Shown piece by piece: positions 33,641-42,449 of a stretch of DNA of 64,000 nt; within the stretch, counting starts at the first letter, position 1; every line of letters starts with the position of its first letter. The position numbers and the translations under genes were made by a program. The DNA comes from Candidatus Peregrinibacteria bacterium UBA1369 (lineage in GTDB: Bacteria > Patescibacteriota > Gracilibacteria > UBA1369), in contig DBRL01000010.1 in NCBI GenBank assembly GCA_002305925.1, positions 200,835-264,834 of the forward strand, written 5' to 3'. Below the pieces are notes generated by a model. That model ran no database searches, was not told the DNA's origin, and saw only the letters and a list, made by a program, of their open reading frames with translations.

Positions 33641-35989
33641 TCAAGTGTTGCGTCTTCGAACGGAACTCTCTTCGGGCCAGACTTCGACCCCCTTATGTTT
33701 GCGGAACAAGGCCTCGGCCCTGGGGCCCGTGTAGCCATGTCTGGCCAATTTGGCACGTTCTTCAGTCGTATCGACGTGCTTGTGAATAGAGGTGGGCATG
33801 CGGAAGCGATAACCGTCAATGTTTAGCTGCAATCCATAGTAATGAGGCAGTTGATTGGCGGCAAAATAGACAAGGATTCTGTCTGACATTTTTCTGCTTA
33901 ATACCTGAATGGCAGGTGGCAATTCCTTGAAGTATTTTGGACTATAACCATCTTTGCGCTCCAAGGCGCCCATGGCCTGCTGACGAACCATGCCCTGATA
34001 ATTCATGCCGCTCCGCCCCATATAGACCAGCGTGGGTGATACTGTACATTTCCTGCCCGCCGAGCTGGCCATAGACTGCAGGTCGCTGATCAAGGCAGGC
34101 GGTACTGAAGTATTTACTCCGGTTTCCGCGCTCTCAGAGGGGGCGGGAGCGCTACTCGGTCCTGAGCTGGCGTCACTGCCTGGCGCGACTGGGGGCGTGG
34201 TACTTCCCGAAGGTGAATCGGACGACGGGCTGGTGCGGGGCGTGTCAGTAGGAACTGTATCGCTGCCAACCTGCCCACTTTCTTCATTTCTTTGTTCTCC
34301 CAGTTGCTTATTGATGGCCTCGACCATTATCTTGTAACCGTTGCCTATCAAATGCAGGTTGTCACCGTTTTTTCCGGCCACGTCCTGATCCAGTTTGTTC
34401 TCATCCTCTTCGGAGGCCAGCCCACCCTCGGACATTTTTTTGTCCAGCGGGATTACTCCGACAATGTTTTTGTACTCCCCTTCTGCAGCCATGGCATAGA
34501 GTTCTTTGTTGATCTCTACCCGTCTATTATTCTTCTCTTCATAATTCTTGCTCAGATACTGATTGGTGGTATCGCCAAATGGCGCCAAAGCGCAAAAATA
34601 GATTTTTAAATTGTTCTTACGGGCAATTTCAGCCATTGCCTTCATGTGTCCTAGTATTTCGCCGGCTTCCGCGTTTCCCGCGAGGTCATTCGCGCCGCCG
34701 TTAACCAAAATCGTTCCCCGACAGTTGGGCATATTTAGTTTTGGTAGTTCGGTGCCTTTCTGATCAAGTGTTTCAAGGTGTTTTCTCATTACACTGATCG
34801 GCTTGCCACTGGCAATGTTTGAGAGACTCTTTGGCGTACGTTTTACATTCAAACCGGCGTCTTTCGCGCCAACCATCAATGAATCTCCCAGGACCAGTAA
34901 ATGCCCAACCCCTTCCGTGGTCATCTCTCTGGCTTCAGGTGGCGTGTTGATGTCTTGATCCGGAGTTTCAGTATTGGAAGGGGTATCGGTACTTCCTTCC
35001 CCCGCACCTCCCTCTCCGCTGCTGCCTTCACCTCCACCATATCCACCACCTCCGCCTCCCCCCCCACCTCCGTAGCCTCCGCCGGACGAAGTTGAGCTGT
35101 CGGCAGTGCTATCGGCGGCCGTAGCATCTGTCGCTTCCGTCGTCTTGGCTGGCTCTTCCAATTTTGCCACCGCCTGCTCCAAGCTGCTGGCCAGGTTCGC
35201 CGGGTCGCTGTCGATAATCATGGCGGCCGAAGCCAGCCTCTGGTCGCCGTCCGCGGCCGCCGCATGGTATTTTTTGAGTAAGTCGGCCACTTTCTCTCTC
35301 TCCCCGCTCCTCGCCAGATGAAGAACAGTATCGGCGCGGGCCAAATTCAAATTGCCTGCCTTGGGATTTTTTTTCAAATCTTCCTGGAAGCGTTCCAGAT
35401 CGCCCATCAGTGCCGACATTGTATTCACCTTCTGTCTGTCAACAGTGGTCTCGCCCTCCGGTGTCCTGACGGTGACAACAACGGTATTTCCCAAGTCTAC
35501 TTTGGCGTTTTTCAGGCCGTCCAGGAATTTTTTTTCCTCATCCGACGTCGGAGGGAATGTTGCTACGTAATTGAACACAACAGTTGTTTTTTTTCCTTCC
35601 TCCGGTTTGGCCGGCATTGTTATTTTGCCTTGTATATTGTGATCGCCAAATCTAAACTCCTGCTCGACGGTGCCCTTTTCTTTGTCTTCTTTTAGTTCTC
35701 CAGCCGGCTTCAGCCCCTTCATTTTGTCTGGAATGGCGGGTAGTTTCTTACCTTCCGGGGCGGCTGCGGGCAAGGCTTCTTTTGCCCTTTCCCTTCCTGC
35801 TTCCACGGCAGCTTCACGCTCTGGGTTCGCTACTTTCTGCGCTGCCTTTTCAACTGCGTTTTCAAGAACGGATGCGTCTTTTTTACTATCAGAGGAGCCG
35901 CCAGGGGCCTCGGACCCCTTTGCGACTCCGTTGTAGACCATTCTAGCCGTTTTCAGGCTATATGCCTTGTTAATAGGCAAAAGATTCAT
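33641..35989 (-). CDS. Large protein with an SGNH/GDSL-hydrolase-like domain
   Basis: A 782-residue protein. The N-terminal 300 residues are charged and helical, with one beta-rich part (TVEQEFRFGDHNIQGKITMPA). A Gly/Ser/Tyr-rich linker lies at about 300-345. The SGNH-like domain spans about 360-560: LLVLGDSLMVGA (block I Ser, near 368), VNGGANDLAG (block III Asn, near 432), GDNLHL (block V Asp/His, near 545). A Pro/Ser/Thr linker leads to a C-terminal domain (about 650-782) ending in RYRFRMPTSIHKHVDTT-like and positively charged sequence. No signal peptide is seen, which is unusual for an envelope esterase. It overlaps the upstream gene by ATGA. Substrate unknown. Confidence 0.78.
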   Translation of the reverse strand: MNLLPINKAYSLKTARMVYNGVAKGSEAPGGSSDSKKDASVLENAVEKAAQKVANPEREAAVEAGRERAKEALPAAAPEGKKLPAIPDKMKGLKPAGELKEDKEKGTVEQEFRFGDHNIQGKITMPAKPEEGKKTTVVFNYVATFPPTSDEEKKFLDGLKNAKVDLGNTVVVTVRTPEGETTVDRQKVNTMSALMGDLERFQEDLKKNPKAGNLNLARADTVLHLARSGEREKVADLLKKYHAAAADGDQRLASAAMIIDSDPANLASSLEQAVAKLEEPAKTTEATDATAADSTADSSTSSGGGYGGGGGGGGGGYGGGEGSSGEGGAGEGSTDTPSNTETPDQDINTPPEAREMTTEGVGHLLVLGDSLMVGAKDAGLNVKRTPKSLSNIASGKPISVMRKHLETLDQKGTELPKLNMPNCRGTILVNGGANDLAGNAEAGEILGHMKAMAEIARKNNLKIYFCALAPFGDTTNQYLSKNYEEKNNRRVEINKELYAMAAEGEYKNIVGVIPLDKKMSEGGLASEEDENKLDQDVAGKNGDNLHLIGNGYKIMVEAINKQLGEQRNEESGQVGSDTVPTDTPRTSPSSDSPSGSTTPPVAPGSDASSGPSSAPAPSESAETGVNTSVPPALISDLQSMASSAGRKCTVSPTLVYMGRSGMNYQGMVRQQAMGALERKDGYSPKYFKELPPAIQVLSRKMSDRILVYFAANQLPHYYGLQLNIDGYRFRMPTSIHKHVDTTEERAKLARHGYTGPRAEALFRKHKGVEVWPEESSVRRRNT

Positions 35990-36390
35990 TGTTGCTGTTT
36001 ATCTTTTTCTGCTTTGGAAAGTGCCCATTGCATAAAATTTACCTCTTGGCCGTCGACAAATTCCTGATTAGTTCCACTTTGATCCATCACAATATGCACA
36101 TTTGTGCCGAAAACATTAATGTCTCTTTCCACACTTTGACTGAAATTCAATTTTGCCAGTTCTTCCTTCATTTCCATTAATGCGCTTTCAAATTTCTCTT
36201 TTTCTTTAGCAATTGGAGCCGTTTTTTTATTTAACTCATTGGCCAGAAACAGCTGTTGTCGATAACTTTCTTCGACAGTCTCGGCCACACCATCATAGAT
36301 TTCCCGATTGTCTGGGCTTGGAGTTTCGGGTAACGGTTGGTTGACGAAAACGAGCCTGGAGGGTTTGAGAAAATCTTTTTTGTCTGACAT
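35986..36390 (-). CDS. Small helical hypothetical protein, partner gene of the SGNH protein
   Basis: A 134-residue soluble protein with a predicted coiled coil at about 45-90 (ESYRQQLFLANELNKKTAPIAKEKEKFESALMEMKEELAKL) and a short beta segment (DINVFGTNVHIVMDQ). Its stop overlaps the next start by 4 bp (ATGA), so the two proteins are translationally coupled and probably act together. I do not recognise the family. Confidence 0.72.
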   Translation of the reverse strand: MSDKKDFLKPSRLVFVNQPLPETPSPDNREIYDGVAETVEESYRQQLFLANELNKKTAPIAKEKEKFESALMEMKEELAKLNFSQSVERDINVFGTNVHIVMDQSGTNQEFVDGQEVNFMQWALSKAEKDKQQQ

Positions 36391-36415
36391 AGGTTCGATT
36401 GCTAAAAATCCTTAT

Positions 36416-36424
36416 ATTTTAGCA
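36416..36424 (-). promoter_or_regulatory. Extended -10 promoter for the 36390 operon
   Basis: TGCTAAAAT on the minus strand, about 25 bp before the ATG at 36390. It overlaps back to back with AT-rich promoter-like sequence for infB. Confidence 0.5.
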
Positions 36425-36458
36425 TAATTTTTGACTTTTTTCCAACTAGACACTAAAC

Positions 36459-38966
36459 TTGAGTAGTTTTCGATTCCTAAACAGTAGAAAAGTGGTTAAC
36501 AGTAAACAAAATGAGGTACTTCTGATTGAAATTGCCCAGGAGTGTTACGTATCGGTGCGCGACATCCATTTTGCGGCCAAGGAATTGAAAATTGAGCTTT
36601 CTCCAACTGCAAGATGTGTAGACGGCAAAACCGCCAAAGCTCTGGTGGGTTATTTTCAGAAGAAGGAAGAGGAGGAAAAGAAAGCCAGAAAAGCTAAACC
36701 ACCGACAAAAAAAACCGTCCCCAAAAAGACTGACGGGAAAAAATCTTCTACCAAAAAGGTGGTCGCCGAAAAAGCCAAGAAACAGCAGTCTGCGCAGACA
36801 GAAAAGAAACCTGAGCCGGTAGAGACCCCGCCGCAGCGTAAAGAGAAATTTATAATTTTTGAAAAACCAATACTTCCTCCAAAGCCCCAGCCGCTGCCAT
36901 TTGTGGAGGAGGCGAAAAAGGAAAAACCCAAGGAAAGGCAAATATTTGAGCGCAAGGTAAAAAGGGATCGGGACAGAATGCCGAAACCGCGCGTCAAGAC
37001 GGACACCACTGTGTCCGATGAGCTGCTTGGGATCAAGGAGCACAAGGGACCGCGCGACACCGCCGAGCTGTATGATGAGATGATTGCAGAGGAACGGGAA
37101 CGTGAAATCGTACATTCGCAGCGTAAAATGACTGCCGGCAAAGATCAGCAGCGGGCACAGATAAAGCGCGCGCCCACGATCAGCCATACTGTGAAATATG
37201 ATCCCGATCGCGTTGTGGAAATTCCTGACGTAATCACGGTGAAAGAATTTGCTGAGAAGACCGGTTTGGGAGCCGCAAAAATCATCGGTGAACTGATGAA
37301 AAATGGCATCCTGGCCAACATAAATCAGCAGATCGACTATGATACGGCCATGATTATTTCTGAAGATTTGAAGGTAAAGCTGAAGAAAAAGCAGTCGGTG
37401 GCCTCGGCTGAAGACCTCTTTCAGGGAAATTTGGAAGCCCTGGTCAAGGAACATGACAGCTCGCTTCTGGAAAACAGGCCGCCGATTGTCGTGGTGATGG
37501 GACATGTCGATCATGGCAAAACGAAACTTCTGGATTTTTACAGGCAGACCAATATCGTGGAACAGGAAGCGGGCGGTATTACGCAGCATATCGGGGCCTA
37601 TCAGGTGGAGAAAAATGGTAAAAAAATCACTTTTCTGGATACGCCTGGGCATCAGGCCTTTACCGCCATGAGGGCGCGCGGGGCAAAGGCGACCGATATT
37701 GCCGTCCTGGTGGTGTCAGCGGACGAAGGTATCAAGCCGCAGACGCTGGAGGCTTTGCAGCACGCGCGCGATGCCAACGTGCCAATAATTGTGGCCATTA
37801 CCAAAATCGATAAGCCCAATGCGGACGTGGAGAAAGTAAAGGGCGAACTGGCGGGAGTGGAGCTGGTGCCGGAGGAATGGGGCGGCAAAACCATAGTGGT
37901 GCCCGTCTCCCCCATCACCGGACAGGGAATGCAGGATTTGCTGGAAATGATACTTCTGGTGGCTGAAATGGCCAATCTGAGGGCCAATCCCAACCGCGAC
38001 GGCGTGGGTACAGTCATTGAAGCCAATCTCGACCACAGTCTGGGCCCGGTGGCGACGATGATTGTCAACACGGGTACTTTCCGGCTGATGGACAATATCG
38101 TCATCGGTGAAAGTTATGGCAGAATCAAAGTGCTGCGAGACCATTTGGGCCACAAAATAAAGGTTGCCGGGCCATCGATGCCCGTATTCATTGCCGGTCT
38201 GACCGACAAACCGGTCAGCGGAGATATCGTGCAGGTGGTTCCGGATGAAAAAACCGCCAGATTGCGCGCTATAACGATCAGAAATCTGCGCAAAGCCCAG
38301 CAGCGAGAACGTGGCGTCGGTGAAATTATTTCGGCCATCAGTTCCGGACAATTGAAAACCCTGAAAATTGTCCTGAAAGCCGATACTAACGGAAGTCTGG
38401 AAGCATTGAAACAATCGATTGCCGAAATCAAAAACGACGACGTGGGCGTGAAAATCATTCTCTCCGGGGTGGGAGACGTTACCGATTCCGACGTGATGAT
38501 GGCCGCTGCCTCCGGAGGAATCGTAATGGGCTTCAATGTGAGAGCCAATCTCAATGTCAAACTGGCTGCTGAACGTGAAAATGTGGAGGTGATTCATTAC
38601 AATATCATTTATAAGCTTCTTGATGACATCAAGAAGATTCTCACCGGCCTGCTGGAGCCCGAATTGGTGGAAACCGAGCTGGGTGAATTGAAAGTGGTAC
38701 AGATTTTTTATTCAAAGAAAAAGGAAATGATTGTTGGCTGCAAAGTGCTTTCCGGACTGGTTGAAAAAAAGTCCAGGTTAAAGGTAAAAAGAGGTGAAGA
38801 AATGATCGGAGAGATACACATTCAATCCCTGCAGAGAAATCAGGAATCAGCCAATGAAGTCAAGGAAGGCCAGGATTGCGGACTGAAAATTTCCGGCAAC
38901 ATCAAAATCGAGGAAGGTGATCTGCTGATACCCTACAAAATGGGAAAGAAAATCCGTACCCTCTAA
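36459..38966 (+). CDS. infB: Translation initiation factor IF-2
   Basis: An 835-residue GTPase that places initiator tRNA on the 30S subunit. A first IF2-N-like domain (about 15-68) is followed by a Lys/Pro-rich linker to about 240. The second IF2-N domain (VITVKEFAEKTGLGAAKIIGELMKNG) leads into the G domain: G1 GHVDHGKT, G3 DTPGH, G4 TKID. Domains II-IV follow. The start is uncertain: no ATG exists near the N-terminus. TTG at 36459 or GTG at 36492 are candidates; a TTGACT-17-TAAACT promoter at 36431-36459 would favour the GTG. The next gene begins 11 bp after the stop. Confidence 0.94.
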   Translation: MSSFRFLNSRKVVNSKQNEVLLIEIAQECYVSVRDIHFAAKELKIELSPTARCVDGKTAKALVGYFQKKEEEEKKARKAKPPTKKTVPKKTDGKKSSTKKVVAEKAKKQQSAQTEKKPEPVETPPQRKEKFIIFEKPILPPKPQPLPFVEEAKKEKPKERQIFERKVKRDRDRMPKPRVKTDTTVSDELLGIKEHKGPRDTAELYDEMIAEEREREIVHSQRKMTAGKDQQRAQIKRAPTISHTVKYDPDRVVEIPDVITVKEFAEKTGLGAAKIIGELMKNGILANINQQIDYDTAMIISEDLKVKLKKKQSVASAEDLFQGNLEALVKEHDSSLLENRPPIVVVMGHVDHGKTKLLDFYRQTNIVEQEAGGITQHIGAYQVEKNGKKITFLDTPGHQAFTAMRARGAKATDIAVLVVSADEGIKPQTLEALQHARDANVPIIVAITKIDKPNADVEKVKGELAGVELVPEEWGGKTIVVPVSPITGQGMQDLLEMILLVAEMANLRANPNRDGVGTVIEANLDHSLGPVATMIVNTGTFRLMDNIVIGESYGRIKVLRDHLGHKIKVAGPSMPVFIAGLTDKPVSGDIVQVVPDEKTARLRAITIRNLRKAQQRERGVGEIISAISSGQLKTLKIVLKADTNGSLEALKQSIAEIKNDDVGVKIILSGVGDVTDSDVMMAAASGGIVMGFNVRANLNVKLAAERENVEVIHYNIIYKLLDDIKKILTGLLEPELVETELGELKVVQIFYSKKKEMIVGCKVLSGLVEKKSRLKVKRGEEMIGEIHIQSLQRNQESANEVKEGQDCGLKISGNIKIEEGDLLIPYKMGKKIRTL

Positions 38967-38977
38967 GACGGAAGCCG

Positions 38978-39394
38978 ATGCCAAAAACAGATTCATACCG
39001 GAAGCATCTGCTGGCAAGCCACCGGGACGAGCGGGGCAGTTTGACTGTGCTGGACCGGATTGATCAGCTGGTACCCTGGACGGTGAAACGTTCCTATTGG
39101 GTGACCGATGTCATCGGCCAACGCGGAGGACACTGCGTCAGGAATGAAAGGAAATTTTATGTGATGGCCAAGGGGACCTGTACGATGCGAATATTTGACG
39201 GCCGCGAATGGTATGAGGAGAAACTGCAGGGGCCGACCGACGTGATTGAATTCAGGGAGGATTTGTGGAGGGAACTGCATGACGTCAGCCCTGATGCCGT
39301 GATTTTTACGCTCTGCAACGATCATTATGACCGCTCCAAGTACATCACTGATCTGGAGGAATTTAAAAAGCATATTAAAACCAAAGAACAATGA
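38978..39394 (+). CDS. WxcM/FdtA-type sugar cupin (dTDP-sugar isomerase-like)
   Basis: A 138-residue cupin. The pattern SLTVLDRIDQLVPWTVKRSYWVTDVIGQRGGHC, then KFYVMAKGTCTMRIFDG and FTLCNDHYDRSKYITDLEEF fits the FdtA/QdtA/WxcM family of dTDP-4-keto-6-deoxyhexose 3,4-ketoisomerases. The usual RGGHAH pair is only RGGHC here, so one conserved histidine is missing. It overlaps rfbB by ATGA and opens the rfbB-rfbD-rfbA operon, in which no rmlC/rfbC epimerase is seen. It may make the keto-sugar isomer, or take the place of the epimerase; the sequence cannot decide. Confidence 0.78.
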   Translation: MPKTDSYRKHLLASHRDERGSLTVLDRIDQLVPWTVKRSYWVTDVIGQRGGHCVRNERKFYVMAKGTCTMRIFDGREWYEEKLQGPTDVIEFREDLWRELHDVSPDAVIFTLCNDHYDRSKYITDLEEFKKHIKTKEQ

Positions 39395-40398
39395 AGATTG
39401 TCGTCACCGGTGGAGCCGGTTTTATCGGCTCCAATTTCGTACATTTTCAGGTGGAGCATCATCCGGAGGACCAGATAGTGGTGCTGGACAAGCTGACCTA
39501 TGCCGGCAATCTTCCCAATATTCAAACGCTGATCGACGATGGGAAAATACGCTTTGTGCAGGGAGACATCGCCGATTATGACTTTGTTGAACAATTTTTT
39601 GCCACGGAAAAGCCAGATGCTGTAATCAACTTTGCGGCGGAGACACATGTGGACAGAAGTATTCTGGAACCGGATATATTTGTCAAAACCAATATTGTCG
39701 GTACGCACAACCTGCTGATGGCCTCCCGTGCACATGGAGTAAAGCGCTTTCATCAGGTTTCGACCGATGAGGTCTATGGTGATCTGGGCGACGGCTCGAG
39801 CGATCTCTTCACCGAAGAAACCCCGTTCGCACCCAATTGTCCCTATGCGGCCGCCAAGGCGGCCGCCGATATGCTGATTCGAGCGTATGTGCAGACATAC
39901 CGTTTTCCCGCCACGGTCAGCCATTGCAGCAACAATTACGGGCCCTATCAATTCACTGAGAAATTGATCCCCTATTTTTTCAGGGCCGCCAGCGAGGGCA
40001 ACCCACTGCCAATTTACGGCGACGGGAAAAACGTGCGGGACTGGCTCTATGTCACCGACCACTGCCGCGCGCTGGACATGATACTGCGCAGCGAAAAAAT
40101 CGGTGAGGTCTACAATATTGGCGGCAATACTGAGCGCAACAATTTGCAGATAGCCGAGCTGATATTGAACTTCCTGGGCAAAGATCCGCAGATGATTCGT
40201 TTCGTGGAGGACCGCCAGGCCCATGACCGCCGCTATGCCATTGACGCCTCGAAAATCAGGCGTGAGCTGGGTTGGGAGCCGCAGGTAAAGTTTGAGGATG
40301 GCATCAAAATGACTTTTCAGTGGTATCATGACCATCAGGATTGGGTGAAGGCCACCGAAGACAGACTGCTTAACTTCATAAAAGAAAAACAGCCATGA
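39391..40398 (+). CDS. rfbB: dTDP-glucose 4,6-dehydratase
   Basis: A 335-residue extended short-chain dehydrogenase. The NAD-binding motif GGAGFIGSNF is at residues 8-17. The catalytic STDEVYGD block and YAAAK (about 152-156) follow, and NNYGPYQFTEKLIP is the RmlB signature. It converts dTDP-glucose to dTDP-4-keto-6-deoxyglucose. It overlaps both neighbours by four bases (ATGA), which points to a translationally coupled operon. Confidence 0.95.
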   Translation: MKIVVTGGAGFIGSNFVHFQVEHHPEDQIVVLDKLTYAGNLPNIQTLIDDGKIRFVQGDIADYDFVEQFFATEKPDAVINFAAETHVDRSILEPDIFVKTNIVGTHNLLMASRAHGVKRFHQVSTDEVYGDLGDGSSDLFTEETPFAPNCPYAAAKAAADMLIRAYVQTYRFPATVSHCSNNYGPYQFTEKLIPYFFRAASEGNPLPIYGDGKNVRDWLYVTDHCRALDMILRSEKIGEVYNIGGNTERNNLQIAELILNFLGKDPQMIRFVEDRQAHDRRYAIDASKIRRELGWEPQVKFEDGIKMTFQWYHDHQDWVKATEDRLLNFIKEKQP

Positions 40399-41285
40399 TT
40401 GACCGCTCGACTAGATATATGCTACTTGGCAAAGACGGCATGCTGGGCCATGAACTGCAAACCGTTCTGCAGGATCGTGACTATGTGGCTTTCGACAAAG
40501 ATGAACTGGATATCACCGACAGCGAGGCACTGAAAACGAAAATTCTCGATGTGCGCCCCGATGTGCTGATCAACGCCACTGCCTACCGCGATGTCAACAA
40601 GGCTGAAAGCGAGGAAGAATTGGCCAATCTGGTCAATGGCTACGCGGTCGGCAAAATGGCCAAAATCTGCCGCGATTTCGGTATTACACTGGTACATTTC
40701 AGCACCGATTATGTTTTTGACGGGCTGAAAAAGGACGGCTACAAGGAGGAAGACCAGCCCCATCCACTGAACGCCTACGGCCGCAGCAAGCTGCTGGGCG
40801 AGCAGATGATTGTCGATGCCATGGAAGCTGAATACGAAGGAGAGGAACAGCCGGGCGAAGAGGGCAAATACTTCATCATCCGCACCTCCTATCTTTTTGG
40901 CAAACACGGTGAAAACCTTTTGTCGAAAATGCTGGCCAACGCCTCAAAAACAGAAAAATTCAAGGCGGTCAACGACCAGTGGGCCAAGCCGACCTATGCC
41001 CTGGATCTGGCCCAGCAGACCAAATGGCTGCTCGAATCCAACGAGTATGAATCAGGCATTTACCACATCACCAACAGCGGCGTGACCAACTGGTATGAAC
41101 TGGCCCGGACGCTGATCAACGATGCCGGCTTCATCTCCGACGTAATGGAACCCTGCTCAATGGCGGACTGGCCTTCGCCGGCCAAGAGACCGCAATATTC
41201 GGTGCTGCTGAACACGAAATTGCCGGAAATGCGCCATTGGAAGGAGGCGCTGAGGGATTATCTGGATGAAATAAAAATGCCATGA
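40395..41285 (+). CDS. rfbD: dTDP-4-dehydrorhamnose reductase
   Basis: A 296-residue RmlD-type reductase. An N-terminal GKDGMLGHEL nucleotide motif is followed by VHFSTDYVFDG and YGRSKLLGE, which carries the YxxxK-type catalytic pair. PTYALDLA and KRPQYSVLLNTKL are the family's C-terminal blocks. It reduces dTDP-4-keto-L-rhamnose to dTDP-L-rhamnose; this substrate normally needs RmlC, which is not seen in the operon. Overlaps rfbB and rfbA by 4 bp each. Confidence 0.93.
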   Translation: MIDRSTRYMLLGKDGMLGHELQTVLQDRDYVAFDKDELDITDSEALKTKILDVRPDVLINATAYRDVNKAESEEELANLVNGYAVGKMAKICRDFGITLVHFSTDYVFDGLKKDGYKEEDQPHPLNAYGRSKLLGEQMIVDAMEAEYEGEEQPGEEGKYFIIRTSYLFGKHGENLLSKMLANASKTEKFKAVNDQWAKPTYALDLAQQTKWLLESNEYESGIYHITNSGVTNWYELARTLINDAGFISDVMEPCSMADWPSPAKRPQYSVLLNTKLPEMRHWKEALRDYLDEIKMP

Positions 41286-42151
41286 AAGGAATAATACTGG
41301 CCGGAGGCCACGGAACCAGGCTCTATCCGATTACGATGGCCATCAGCAAACAGCTGATGCCGATTTATGACAAACCGATGATTTACTATCCCCTCTCCGT
41401 GCTGCTGCAGGCCGGAATCAGGGAAGTTTTGATCATCACCACTCCGCGCGACCAGGAGGCTTTTCAGGGACTTTTGGGTAACGGAAGCGATTATGGCTGC
41501 TCCTTTCAATACGTCGCCCAGGAGGCCCCCAGGGGACTGGCAGAGGCCTTTATACTAGGGGAAAGCTTCATCAACGGCGAAAAGGTCTGCATGATACTGG
41601 GTGACAACATCTTTTATGGCGACAGCGTGGAGAAAATGGCCCGCCAATCGACAGATCCAGACGGCGGCATCATTTTTGCCTATCAGGTGGCCGATCCCGA
41701 CCGCTATGGCGTGGTGGAATTCGCGGAAGACGGCCAGGTGCTGTCGATAGAGGAAAAACCCCAAAAACCTCGTTCCAATTATGCGATTCCGGGCATTTAT
41801 TTTTATGACCATGAGGCGGTGGAGATCGCCAAATCGTTGCAACCCAGCCCGCGCGGGGAAATCGAAATTACCGACATCAGCCGCGAATACCTGCGGCGTG
41901 GAAAATTGCAGGTGAAGGTGCTGGATCGCGGTGTGGCCTGGCTGGATACGGGGACTTTTGACTCGATGATGCGGGCCTCGACCTTTGTGGAGGCCATTGA
42001 ACAGCGTCAGGGCATCAAAATAGGCTGCATCGAGGAGGTGGCCTGGAGAAAGGGCTATATTGATGATGCCGGACTGCGGCGGCTGGCTGAGCGCACGCTG
42101 AAAAGCGGCTACGGGGAATACCTGCTGGGGCTATTGGAGCGGGGGGCATAA
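41282..42151 (+). CDS. rfbA: Glucose-1-phosphate thymidylyltransferase
   Basis: A 289-residue nucleotidyltransferase with the signature LAGGHGTRLYPIT at the N-terminus, KPMIYYPLSVLLQAGI, and the metal-binding GDNIFYG. It makes dTDP-glucose from dTTP and glucose 1-phosphate, the first step of the pathway. It is the last gene of the operon. Directly after its stop the base composition changes to the GC-rich island. Confidence 0.96.
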   Translation: MKGIILAGGHGTRLYPITMAISKQLMPIYDKPMIYYPLSVLLQAGIREVLIITTPRDQEAFQGLLGNGSDYGCSFQYVAQEAPRGLAEAFILGESFINGEKVCMILGDNIFYGDSVEKMARQSTDPDGGIIFAYQVADPDRYGVVEFAEDGQVLSIEEKPQKPRSNYAIPGIYFYDHEAVEIAKSLQPSPRGEIEITDISREYLRRGKLQVKVLDRGVAWLDTGTFDSMMRASTFVEAIEQRQGIKIGCIEEVAWRKGYIDDAGLRRLAERTLKSGYGEYLLGLLERGA

Positions 42152-42249
42152 GTCCGCGGCAGCACGCCATTCTTTAACGCAGCAAGCAGACTACTATAAG
42201 CGCACAAAAAATCCAGCGAGGCGAGCCGTAAATGCGTTTGATATGGAAA

Positions 42250-42267
42250 GAAAACTCATTGGATAAA
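42250..42267 (+). repeat. Left arm of an 18-bp perfect inverted repeat
   Basis: GAAAACTCATTGGATAAA. The exact reverse complement is at 43413-43430. Both arms are AT-rich and enclose a GC-rich lipoprotein gene and its hairpins. Confidence 0.9.
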
Positions 42268-42277
42268 GTCCGCTTGG

Positions 42278-42314
42278 CCCACCCGCGCGCCTTTTGAAGG
42301 GGCGCGCGGGTGGG
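42278..42314 (-). terminator. GC-rich hairpin, probable terminator of the lipoprotein gene
   Basis: A perfect 14-bp stem (42278-42291 with 42301-42314, arm CCCACCCGCGCGCC) with a 9-nt loop containing TTTT. It lies about 135 bp after the stop at 42450 on the minus strand. No long T-tract follows, as is usual in GC-rich genomes. Confidence 0.6.
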
Positions 42315-42337
42315 GGCGGGGTTTCGGGTTGGGGTTT

Positions 42338-42372
42338 GACCGCGGCACGGCCCAGGGGGGCGTGCCGCGGTC
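42338..42372. repeat. Second GC-rich hairpin after the lipoprotein gene
   Basis: A perfect 12-bp stem, GACCGCGGCACG (42338-42349) with CGTGCCGCGGTC (42361-42372). It lies between the lipoprotein stop and the first hairpin. The 42152-42449 region holds no gene that I can support. Confidence 0.65.
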
Positions 42373-42449
42373 GCGAGGGCGGCGGAGGGGGGCCGACGGC
42401 TGCTGCGGAGGAGGACAGTGCTGTCCGCCCCCGCTCCGCCGCCGGAAAT

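Noticed and set aside
36477..37652. A 391-residue minus-strand frame opposite infB
   Set aside because: Antisense shadow of the Lys-rich IF-2 linker; the plus strand has all GTPase motifs.
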